12,038 nucleotides of DNA from an uncultured Eubacteriales bacterium. Lineage in GTDB: Bacteria > Bacillota > Clostridia > Oscillospirales > Oscillospiraceae. The DNA lies in the NCBI GenBank assembly GCA_902477055.1, contig CABSFY010000072.1:1-12038 (forward strand), given 5' to 3'. How positions within the stretch are numbered: position 1 is the first letter of the stretch; every line of letters starts with the position of its first letter. The position numbers were made by a program, and so were the translations under genes. The notes beneath the pieces are model-generated. The model was given only the letters and a program-made list of their open reading frames with translations, made no database searches and was not told the origin of the DNA. Below are positions 1 to 5,998 of the stretch, piece by piece.

Positions 1-208
1 TACCCCTGCCGAAGTTTTCTTCGAAGAATCTGTTGCACTTGCTTGACTTTCTGCCCTGGCGCGAAGAGCGCGTCTGAGGGATTGTTTTCGCGCCAAAGGC
101 GCGAAATTTCAATCCGTGCCGAAGGCACTCCGAATCATATTATTCACGATTCACTAAGTCGATACCTCCCGCCCTACGCACGAAACGAAGCCACCACCGC
201 CCAATACG
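1..208. other. Non-coding stretch with several small GC-rich hairpins
   Basis: No convincing gene is seen here; open frames crossing it are shadows of rny. The stretch holds consecutive short inverted repeats. One is a 9-bp stem (TTTCGCGCC / GGCGCGAAA, 86-94 and 98-106). Another is a 5-bp stem (GTGCC / GGCAC, 116-120 and 124-128). A GCGCGAAGAGCGC-type hairpin lies near 60-72. Short linkers such as AAATTTCAATCC separate the stems. Such chains of hairpins with similar linkers recur between genes in some gut Clostridia, but I cannot confirm the family here. Confidence 0.4.
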
Positions 209-247
209 CAAAAAATATCCCGCTGCTAAATCGCAGCGGGATATTTT
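209..247 (-). terminator. Intrinsic terminator of rny
   Basis: A perfect 15-bp inverted repeat (arms 212-226 and 233-247, core GCAGCGGGATATTTT) surrounds a 6-nt loop. Read on the minus strand it ends in a run of T. It sits 44 nt beyond the rny stop codon, so it should end the rny transcript. Confidence 0.9.
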
Positions 248-290
248 CATGTTACATTCTGTTTCGTGTACCCGCACCTCGGACTCGATC

Positions 291-1835
291 TTACTTCGCG
301 TACTCGATGGCCTTGGTTTCGCGGATGACGTTGACCTTGATCTGGCCGGGGTATTCCAGCTCGGACTCGATCTTCTTTGCAAGCTCGCGGGCCAAAATCA
401 CCATATTGTCCTCGGAAACCTCCTCGGGCTTGACCATGATGCGGACCTCGCGGCCGGCCTGAATCGCGTAAGACTTCTCGACACCGGGGTAAGTGCCGGT
501 CAGCTCCTCCAGCTTTTCCAAGCGGCGGATATAATTCTCCACGTTTTCGCGGCGTGCGCCGGGGCGGGATGCGGAAATCGCATCGGCGGCCTGCACAAGG
601 CACGCGACGACCGTCCGCGGCTCCACGTCGTTGTGGTGCGCCTCGATGGCGTGTACCACGTCAGGCGACTCGCCATACTTCCGCGCCAGCTCAACGCCGA
701 GCTGCACGTGGCTGCCCTCCATCTCGTGGTCAACGGACTTGCCGAGGTCATGCAGCAGGCCGGCACGCTTTGCCAGCGCAACGTCAACGCCCAGCTCGCT
801 GGCCAGCAGACCCGCGATATGCGCAACCTCGATGGAGTGATTCAGCACGTTCTGGCCGTAGGAAGTGCGGTACTTCTGGCGGCCGAGGAGCTTGACAAGC
901 TCCGGATGCAGGTTGTTGATGCCGGTTTCAAAGGTGGCGCGTTCGCCCTCCGCCTTGATGACGCGGTCAACCTCCTTGCGGGACTTTTCGACCAGATCCT
1001 CGATGCGCGTGGGATGGATGCGGCCGTCGGCGATGAGCTTTTCCAGCGCCAGACGGGCAATCTCCCGGCGGATGGGGTCGAAGGACGACACGGTAATCGC
1101 CTCCGGCGTATCGTCGATGATAAGATCGACACCGGTGATGGACTCCAGCGTGCGGATATTACGGCCCTCGCGGCCGATGATGCGGCCCTTCATCTCGTCG
1201 TTCGGCAGGGCCACGACGGAAACGGTCGCCTCGGCGGTGTGGTCGGCGGCGCAGCGCTGGATCGCGATAGAAATGATCTCACGGGCAAGCTGATCGGCAT
1301 TGTCCTTCGTCTGTGCCTCGATCTCCTTGATCTTCATCGCCGCGTCGTGGCGGCATTCGCTCTCCAGATTCTGCAAGAGCTGGCTGCGGGCCTCGTCCTG
1401 CGTCAGGCCGGAGATCTTTTCCAGCATTTCGAGCTGGCTCTTTTTGATGAGGTTGACCTCCTCCTGCGTCGCCTGAACGGTAGCCTGGCGCTTGCGCAGG
1501 TCGTCCTCCTTGCGCTCGAAGGCGTCCATCTTCTTGTCGAGGGACTCCTCCTTCTGCTGAAGGCGGCGCTCCTGCTTCTGAAGATCGGAGCGGCGCTCCT
1601 TGATTTCTCTCTCGTATTCGGTACGGTTTTTATGGATCTCCTCTTTTGCCTCGACGAGCATCTCGCGCTTCTTGTTTTCGCCGCCCTTAATCGCCTCATT
1701 GATGATCCGGGTGGCCTCCTCCTCCGCACTGTTGATCTCGCGCTCGGCGACCTTTTTGCGGTACGCCTTACCGGCAAAGAAGAAAATCACAGCTACAACA
1801 ACTGCAATCGCAGCAGTAATATACCATGCAATCAT
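291..1835 (-). CDS. rny: Ribonuclease Y (membrane-anchored endoribonuclease)
   Basis: RNase Y starts mRNA decay by endonucleolytic cleavage at the inner face of the membrane and is a core part of the Bacillota RNA degradosome. The 514-residue protein has the full family layout. There is one N-terminal membrane helix (about residues 3-21) and a long charged coiled coil (about 28-200). A KH RNA-binding domain follows (about 204-268) with the GxxG loop GREG at 221-224. The HD catalytic domain (about 333-425) carries H362-D363 in LLHDLGK. Length is normal for the family. The ATG at 1835 is the only sensible start, because an in-frame TAA lies three codons upstream. A weak AAGG sits close to it and a full AGGAGG lies 16 nt upstream, which is unusually far. 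It is monocistronic, with its own promoter and terminator. Confidence 0.97.
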   Translation of the reverse strand: MIAWYITAAIAVVVAVIFFFAGKAYRKKVAEREINSAEEEATRIINEAIKGGENKKREMLVEAKEEIHKNRTEYEREIKERRSDLQKQERRLQQKEESLDKKMDAFERKEDDLRKRQATVQATQEEVNLIKKSQLEMLEKISGLTQDEARSQLLQNLESECRHDAAMKIKEIEAQTKDNADQLAREIISIAIQRCAADHTAEATVSVVALPNDEMKGRIIGREGRNIRTLESITGVDLIIDDTPEAITVSSFDPIRREIARLALEKLIADGRIHPTRIEDLVEKSRKEVDRVIKAEGERATFETGINNLHPELVKLLGRQKYRTSYGQNVLNHSIEVAHIAGLLASELGVDVALAKRAGLLHDLGKSVDHEMEGSHVQLGVELARKYGESPDVVHAIEAHHNDVEPRTVVACLVQAADAISASRPGARRENVENYIRRLEKLEELTGTYPGVEKSYAIQAGREVRIMVKPEEVSEDNMVILARELAKKIESELEYPGQIKVNVIRETKAIEYAK

Positions 1836-1956
1836 AAAACCTTAGAATATACCTCCTATTCTATTGTAATGGGTTCACGCGGAAAGCTCCGCAAAGATAA
1901 AGCAACGCCGTCGCGCACCACCCCTAGTGTGCCACGACCATACCAATCCACCGTTT

Positions 1957-1985
1957 ATTGTACTGTCCAGCGGGCGGCTTGTCAA
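1957..1985 (-). promoter_or_regulatory. Sigma-A-like promoter of rny
   Basis: On the minus strand a perfect -35 TTGACA (1980-1985) and a -10 TACAAT (1957-1962) are separated by 17 bp. Transcription should start near 1950, giving an rny leader of about 115 nt. Confidence 0.85.
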
Positions 1986-2248
1986 GGACTTTTTTGCGCA
2001 ATGCGCCGCCCCGGCCTCGCTCCGGACGTTGCACCGGCCCGAAAAGTGTGATATCATGAGGAAAATCGACTCACACGCTGAGAAAGGCAGTCCTCGTCAT
2101 GAAGAAAAACCGCCGTCGTCCCCTATCTGCATAAAAATACAACCACCACCGCAACTGCCTGCACAAGCAAGAACAAAAGCAAAAGCGGCGTGAAATCGCA
2201 AATTCCCCCATCCTGCGCAAAAAATCATAAAAAGTCGAAACATTTTCC
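1986..2248. other. Intergenic region between rny and tRNA-fMet
   Basis: No supported gene is present. On the plus strand a possible promoter (TTGCAC at 2029-2034, 17-bp spacer, TATCAT at 2052-2057) precedes a tiny basic frame of 11 codons at 2099-2134 (MKKNRRRPLSA). The frame is open again after its stop for about 30 codons, so it could be a decayed small gene. The evidence is too thin to call a CDS. Confidence 0.3.
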
Positions 2249-2277
2249 TTGACAACCGCCCCGTGTTGTGCTATTCT
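2249..2277 (+). promoter_or_regulatory. Promoter of the tRNA-fMet gene
   Basis: A perfect -35 TTGACA (2249-2254) and a -10 TATTCT (2272-2277) have 17-bp spacing. The predicted start near 2284 lies about 65 nt upstream of the mature tRNA 5' end. Confidence 0.85.
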
Positions 2278-2348
2278 ATATGAGCGTTCAGGAAGTGTGC
2301 AGCAAGTGCATTGCGAATCCGCACCACCTCCCCGAACGCAGGGCATAT

Positions 2349-2424
<76 letters not shown>

Positions 2425-2430
2425 TAATTT

Positions 2431-2462
2431 CGCCGGATTTCGATAGGAAATCCGGCGTTTTT
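2431..2462 (+). terminator. Intrinsic terminator of the tRNA gene
   Basis: An 11-bp perfect stem (CGCCGGATTTC, 2431-2441, with its complement 2447-2457) has a 5-nt loop and is followed by five T, just after the encoded CCA. Confidence 0.9.
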
Positions 2463-2534
2463 CTAACTTTTTGGCGCTTTTTTGGAAATGTGCTTCTTGA
2501 AATAGTTCAACAATAATTCAACTTGCTTTCAAAC

Positions 2535-2720
2535 TCATGCCTTTTTCAAGATAATTTCCGACAAGATTTCCGCATTCTGCCGATCTGCCGCCTCCATCAC
2601 GTGGGCGTAAATATTGGCAGTGGTAGAAACCTGCGCATGACCTAACCGTTTGGAAATGCTGACGCTATCCACGCCGTTAAAATACAGCATCGAGGCCGTC
2701 AAATTGACGCAGCGCAGAGA
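2535..2720 (-). pseudogene. C-terminal fragment of a tyrosine integrase/recombinase
   Basis: About 60 codons of the phage-integrase catalytic domain remain and end in TGA at 2535. The diagnostic part is SKRLGHAQVSTT followed by NIYAHV. It carries the box-II Gly-His and the catalytic Tyr that would attack DNA. The preceding helix reads ASMLYFNGVD. Upstream, the expected H-x-L-R-H box is degenerate (FSLRC) and the frame runs into a palindrome at 2721-2746. The DNA-binding and core-binding domains are therefore gone and the gene cannot be active. It lies about 110 nt beyond the initiator tRNA gene, so it is probably the remnant of an element that integrated here. No start codon or ribosome site belongs to it. 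Confidence 0.8.
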
Positions 2721-2746
2721 AAAGCCCGTAGAATTCTACGGGCTTT
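2721..2746. terminator. 26-nt perfect palindrome, possible terminator
   Basis: AAAGCCCGTAG and CTACGGGCTTT flank AATT, forming an 11-bp stem. A T-rich tail follows on the minus strand (TTTTCTCT). It marks the point where the integrase reading frame breaks down, so it may also be a rearrangement junction. Confidence 0.5.
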
Positions 2747-2748
2747 CG

Positions 2749-2803
2749 AAAAAACAAAAAATGAGCCGCCCCCCCCTCCAAATAACGGGAAGAGGTTCGG
2801 CTC
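2749..2803 (-). terminator. Strong intrinsic terminator
   Basis: On the minus strand GAGCCG (2798-2803) pairs with CGGCTC (2763-2768). Inside, CCTCTTCC pairs with GGAGGGGG, and then comes the T-rich run ATTTTTTGTTTTTT (2749-2762). It ends any transcript started at the promoter at 2836-2864. Confidence 0.75.
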
Positions 2804-2829
2804 GGTGTTGGGATACATGATGCATCCAC
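2750..2829 (-). ncRNA. Candidate ~80-nt small RNA or orphan leader
   Basis: A near-ideal promoter (2836-2864) would start transcription near 2829. The strong terminator at 2749-2803 would end it about 80 nt later. No gene fits in between, apart from a meaningless frame that runs through the terminator. It could be an independent small RNA. It could also be an attenuator leader whose downstream gene was lost when the integrase region decayed. I do not recognise the RNA family. Confidence 0.4.
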
Positions 2830-2835
2830 AGCACT

Positions 2836-2864
2836 AGTATATGCGAATGAAGCGAAAAAGTCAA
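2836..2864 (-). promoter_or_regulatory. Promoter of the promoter-terminator unit
   Basis: Minus strand -35 TTGACT (2859-2864), 17-bp spacer, -10 TATACT (2836-2841). It points towards the terminator at 2749-2803 and the integrase fragment. Confidence 0.7.
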
Positions 2865-2907
2865 CCAAAATTGGAAAAATGCCGTCAGCCGGTTGAATAA
2901 TGAAGAT

Positions 2908-2931
2908 GCCCGCCGGAAATCTCCGGCGGGC
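2908..2931. terminator. GC-rich hairpin, possible terminator
   Basis: A perfect 9-bp stem (GCCCGCCGG / CCGGCGGGC) with a 6-nt loop lies just after the antitoxin-tail frame that ends at 2939. The T-tract is weak on both strands, so termination is uncertain. Confidence 0.45.
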
Positions 2932-2938
2932 GCTCTGT

Positions 2939-3013
2939 TTAATTCCAGTCGATCGCATTGTGCGGGACTGTCTGCCCCGTTGCATATTCGCTTCTTGCGG
3001 CGCTGAGTTTTCC
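2939..3013 (-). pseudogene. Possible C-terminal remnant of an antitoxin
   Basis: A short open stretch ends in a natural-looking tail (SEYATGQTVPHNAIDWN then TAA). This resembles the C-terminal tails of RelB-type antitoxins, which often end in G-x-T/V-V-P-H followed by an acidic or Trp-containing end. There is no start codon with a ribosome site, and upstream the frame continues into the tail of the HigA-like gene. The assignment rests on pattern memory only and could be wrong. Confidence 0.25.
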
Positions 3014-3061
3014 ACGGCCGAAAATGGATAAAAATTGCACTGAAAAGGGAAAGTAAGATAT

Positions 3062-3352
3062 TTACTTTCCTTCCGAATGCGGAACGATGGCCAGCGTTTT
3101 CCCCAACGGCGCGAGTAGCTTTCACATCGTGTCGATCTGCGGGCTTGTCGCACCCTTTTCCATCCGGGCAATAACGGGCTGCTTTACGCCGCTCAATTCT
3201 TCGAGCTTCTTTTGACTGATGCCCTTTTCCTGCCGTGCCTTGATGAACTCACCGACCAGAGCGACGCGGAGATTGCTTTTTGCAATTTCCTCCGGCGTGA
3301 ACAGCTCGTCGCGGGCTTCCGTCCAGCTTCTTCCGATTGCATTATTCTTCAT
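3062..3352 (-). pseudogene. XRE/HigA-family antitoxin broken by an in-frame stop
   Basis: This is the DNA-binding antitoxin of a HigBA-type toxin-antitoxin pair. A helix-turn-helix is visible at about residues 29-70 (FIKARQEKGISQKKLEELSG then VKQPVIARMEKG). This matches the Cro/C1 domain with the usual SQKKLE recognition part. After residue 76 (PQIDTM) the codon is TGA at 3122-3124. Directly after it, in the same frame, comes KLLAPLGKTLAIVPHSEGK and TAA at 3062. That is the typical end of this family, which reads T-V/M-L-K-x-L-x-P-L-G-K-T-L in intact members. A single base change (for example TTA to TGA) explains the stop. The gene overlaps the upstream toxin remnant by 11 nt, as intact TA operons often do. 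The truncated protein still keeps its helix-turn-helix and might bind DNA. Confidence 0.75.
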
Positions 3353-3494
3353 AGTCTACGCCTCTTTCCAACAGGTCAGCAAGCTCACGCTTTGCTTTTT
3401 CAATTTCTTTCGGCGGTGTCTTCCGCACCGGTAAGGGATATTGCGCGGTCAGATAACCGACAGGAAAGCCTATATGGACCGTGTTATTTGCCAT
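3342..3494 (-). pseudogene. Truncated HigB/RelE-type toxin, C-terminus only
   Basis: The 50-codon frame starts MANNTVHIGF, nine nt after the sortase stop. Its last ~27 residues (RKTPPKEIEKAKRELADLLE then RGVDYEE) match the C-terminal helix of HigB toxins of the phage-derived Gp49-like/RelE family. The first ~23 residues do not resemble HigB. The catalytic body of the toxin is therefore missing and the frame is probably a junction fusion. It overlaps the antitoxin gene by 11 nt. It could be read through from the sortase operon, since no terminator is seen between them. Confidence 0.6.
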
Positions 3495-3503
3495 ATATAA
3501 GTC

Positions 3504-4172
3504 TCACTGTTCCATCGGCGTCGGGGATGGGGATGGTGAAAGTTCTGTTTCGCGGTCACAGAACACAGTTACCCGCGTCTGACCGCCCTTGGTGCAGGTA
3601 TAGAGGACAAGATCATACCCACTGTTTTGCACTGCATCTACCTCGTTGGGGTTCAGCGTTTCGATCTTCTCAACGCAGTAGGTGTTGACGATACCCTCCA
3701 TATCCGTAAACGTGACGGTATCTCCCGCTGACAGATCTTTCAGACGCCCAAAATGGCTTTCATAGTTATGTGCGGCGATGACAAGATCGTCCGTTCGGGA
3801 GGAGCCGAACTGACGGCAGGGAGCGACTTTCAGTCGTGTATCATCCCATTCGGACATGACCGGAAGCTTCAGCCCCAATATTGGAATCTCCACATAGCCC
3901 ACATATTCATAGCCGTCCAGCATGACCGCCGGCATTTCCGGGTCAAGAGGCGTTGGGGCAGGGACTTGCGAGGCGTCCGGTCTGTTTGGCTCGGTCGCAG
4001 CAGGTGTGTCCGTTGCCTGCGCGGAGATAGCCGCTTCCACGCTCGCCAGCAGACTCTCGGCTTTCTGCCCGGCGTTTGCGTCCTCATAGCGGTTATACAG
4101 AAGCAGGAGCAGAGCTGACAGGATCAGCACTGCTCCTGCTGTTACGATGGCAATCCCCGTTTTTTTAGGCAT
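3504..4172 (-). CDS. Sortase (transpeptidase) of the surface-fibre operon
   Basis: Sortases cut a sorting motif in exported proteins between Thr and Gly and join the protein to peptidoglycan or to another subunit, outside the membrane. The 222-residue protein has an N-terminal membrane anchor (about 8-26) and a Pro/Ala/Thr-rich stalk (50-82). The catalytic barrel follows from about 88. The catalytic triad is visible: His135 in IAAHN, Cys193 in LYTCT, Arg200 in GGQTRVTVFC. The class (D-like or other) cannot be settled from the sequence alone. The C-terminus ends in a short Ser-Pro repeat (SPSPSPTP). Its ATG overlaps the end of the CnaB surface protein gene by 8 nt, so the two are translationally coupled. 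That protein with its LIQTG signal is the obvious substrate. Confidence 0.9.
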   Translation of the reverse strand: MPKKTGIAIVTAGAVLILSALLLLLYNRYEDANAGQKAESLLASVEAAISAQATDTPAATEPNRPDASQVPAPTPLDPEMPAVMLDGYEYVGYVEIPILGLKLPVMSEWDDTRLKVAPCRQFGSSRTDDLVIAAHNYESHFGRLKDLSAGDTVTFTDMEGIVNTYCVEKIETLNPNEVDAVQNSGYDLVLYTCTKGGQTRVTVFCDRETELSPSPSPTPMEQ

Positions 4173-5391
4173 TATTTTCTCTCTTTTTCTTCACCAGGAT
4201 TGCCCCGCCGAGAGCAACAAGGACAAGTCCGGCGCCGCCCAGCACCCAGATGGGCCAGTTGAGCTGACCGGTCTGGATCAGGCTGCGGGTGTTGGTGATG
4301 GTCACAACGCCTTCACTGACGCGGTAGGAGGGAACATAGCCCTTGGGAATGTTGGTTTCAATGACCTGCCAGTTGCCGTAGGCGTTCAGGTCTTTCCAGG
4401 AATAGCTCCAGTTGTTCCATGCACCGAGGCGAACGGTATCATAGGCCGTTTCGCCGTTATAAAGCGTCACGGTCACGGAATCCGGTCGGTCTTTCCCGTC
4501 GTCGCTGCTCCACACCTTATTTACGGTAATATCCAGCGGGTAGGTAGGCGGTGTCGGCGGCGTTTCCTTCCGGGTGTTGGTGATGGTGGTCATTGTGCCA
4601 ACCGTGCTATAGCTGACGGTATAGCCGGCAGGAACGTTCGCCTCCTCGACAGTCCATGTATGACCTTCCGGCAGCCGGTCAAAGGTGTATGTCCAGCCGT
4701 TTTCGGCGTTCAGCACCTGAGAGCGCTCCACCCTGCCATCCTTGAGCAGGTTGACTGTGATGCTTTCACCGGTGTGGTTTGCGTTGCCGTCGGACCATAC
4801 CTTGCGCACGGTCAGCTGGCTCTCGTTATAGGCTTCGACGTGGAAGATCCAGTCGACTTCGCCGACGCGGTTCGCGTATTCGTTGCCCAGTTCGATCGGA
4901 ACATTCAACTCGACTTTGAGCGTGGCTTTCTCACCGGAGCGGTATGCGCCGAGGAAAACATTGTTTTTCAGTCCGTCCAACTGGTCGGGGGTGGCGTCAT
5001 AGATCAGCTCCGTGCCGTTCCAGACCTTCATGGAGAGCTTGGACAGGAACTCCGTCATGGTGACGACGGTCTCCTTTTCCGCAACCTTGGAGCTGAGCGG
5101 ATTTGCCGTCTCGTCATGCGCTTCGGCTCTCATGTAGAGATTCACGAAATCGCAGTCGGCAGCGGAGTTGGTGAATGTGATGGTCTCCGTCACAGTATCC
5201 CCGGGCATGACGTTCTTAAAGCTGCCGAACAGGTCGGTCTGCGTGTACTCGCTGCCGGGCTGGAAGTCAAAGCCCTTCGAGAACCCTTCAAACGTAATGG
5301 TGGGAGACGCTGCGAACGCCGTGGATGCAAGACTCATGACCATGAGCAGCATCAGAACCAGCGAGCATATCGCTTTGCATACCTTTTTCAT
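4165..5391 (-). CDS. CnaB-domain surface protein with LIQTG sorting signal
   Basis: An exported, wall-anchored adhesin or fibre-base protein of 408 residues. It has a classical Sec signal peptide (1-28, cut near AFA-A). The N-terminal domain (about 29-188) contains MPGDTVTETITFTN and ends GNEYANRVGEVDWIFHVE, a beta-sandwich type common in gut Bacillota surface proteins. Two CnaB domains follow (about 191-274 and 287-369), separated by a Pro-rich linker. Both show the residues expected for internal Lys-Asn isopeptide bonds: K197/E249 or E250/N272 and K292/E345/N367. The sorting signal is LIQTG at 371-375, then a membrane helix (about 379-400) and a KKKR tail. The motif differs from LPxTG in having Ile for Pro. 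The sortase gene overlaps its end. It is the only protein of the operon with a sorting signal. Ribosome site AGAGGTGG lies upstream of the ATG. Confidence 0.9.
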   Translation of the reverse strand: MKKVCKAICSLVLMLLMVMSLASTAFAASPTITFEGFSKGFDFQPGSEYTQTDLFGSFKNVMPGDTVTETITFTNSAADCDFVNLYMRAEAHDETANPLSSKVAEKETVVTMTEFLSKLSMKVWNGTELIYDATPDQLDGLKNNVFLGAYRSGEKATLKVELNVPIELGNEYANRVGEVDWIFHVEAYNESQLTVRKVWSDGNANHTGESITVNLLKDGRVERSQVLNAENGWTYTFDRLPEGHTWTVEEANVPAGYTVSYSTVGTMTTITNTRKETPPTPPTYPLDITVNKVWSSDDGKDRPDSVTVTLYNGETAYDTVRLGAWNNWSYSWKDLNAYGNWQVIETNIPKGYVPSYRVSEGVVTITNTRSLIQTGQLNWPIWVLGGAGLVLVALGGAILVKKKRENNA

Positions 5392-5402
5392 CTTGCCACC
5401 TC

Positions 5403-5981
5403 TTACTCCACGGCCGGCTTGCTGCTGACCGTTACGCCCCAGGCATCTGCCGCAGCACTTTCCGGGGTGCTCTGGATGGCTTCCGCCAGAATCTCGACAG
5501 AAAGGGTGTACTCCGGATTATCCGGGTATGTAGCCGTACAGGTCAGCAGGCTTCCGGGCGTGGAATCGTTAGGGGCGACAGGGGTCAGATAGTAGAAATA
5601 CCCATCCTCGCCCTTTGTCCAGCTGCTGTCAGGGTTTTCCGTCAGGGTATAGCTATATCCCGCCGGATCGGACGCGGCAATGCGCCCAGAAGCGTCCACC
5701 CAGCTTACAACGTAGGTTGCCCGGATGTAGGCGTCGATGGTGCCGGTGTTTCTGACCTGCACACAACGACTTGCATACATGTCGGCCGACTCCGTCACCT
5801 CACAGGAAACCTTGGCATACTCAAAGGTGTTTTTTACCGGCTCGGTCTTTGTCGTCAGGAATGCGACAGTAGTGCCAACTGCCGTGCTGATAAGCAGGAT
5901 GATGGCAACAAGCAGGACTGCCGCCCTGTTCATACGGGCTCCGGCTCTGCCGCCTTTTTCAATATGTGCGTCCTGATACAT
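5403..5981 (-). CDS. SipW-type signal peptide protein, TasA/CalY-like subunit
   Basis: A 192-residue exported protein. The N-terminus has a charged region, a membrane helix (about 20-36) and the SipW-type site GTTVAFLTTKTEPVKNTF, with likely cleavage after A40. The mature part carries signatures shared by the other small proteins here: RNTGTIDAYIRATYVV (a beta-strand pair) and GYFYYLTPVAPNDSTPGSLL. The shared C-terminal block is AEAIQSTPESAAADAW. The start at 5981 is chosen because of AAAGGGG 9 nt upstream; Met17 at 5933 is an alternative. It lies 17 nt after the Cys-repeat protein gene and 11 nt before the CnaB gene, clearly in the same operon. It is likely a fibre subunit or accessory pilin-like protein released by SipW. 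No sorting motif is present. Confidence 0.85.
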   Translation of the reverse strand: MYQDAHIEKGGRAGARMNRAAVLLVAIILLISTAVGTTVAFLTTKTEPVKNTFEYAKVSCEVTESADMYASRCVQVRNTGTIDAYIRATYVVSWVDASGRIAASDPAGYSYTLTENPDSSWTKGEDGYFYYLTPVAPNDSTPGSLLTCTATYPDNPEYTLSVEILAEAIQSTPESAAADAWGVTVSSKPAVE

Positions 5982-5998
5982 AGCTGCCGTCCCCTTTC

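Noticed and set aside
60..210. CRISPR-like repeats at the left end
   Set aside because: The hairpins differ in sequence, are not regularly spaced and have no repeat-spacer pattern.
249..2051. A 600-codon plus-strand open frame opposite rny
   Set aside because: It is the antisense shadow of RNase Y, whose domains and codons are unmistakable on the minus strand. The plus-strand product is Leu/Asp-rich with no family features and no ribosome site.
2677..3171. Minus-strand frames of 129-164 codons over the scar zone
   Set aside because: They cross a promoter, a strong terminator and two pseudogene remnants in other frames; the translations are Arg/Ser/Phe-rich without family signal.
4147..5592. 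A 481-codon plus-strand open frame opposite the CnaB gene
   Set aside because: It is the antisense shadow of the CnaB surface protein gene. It spans three minus-strand genes, and its composition is typical of a reverse-frame ORF.
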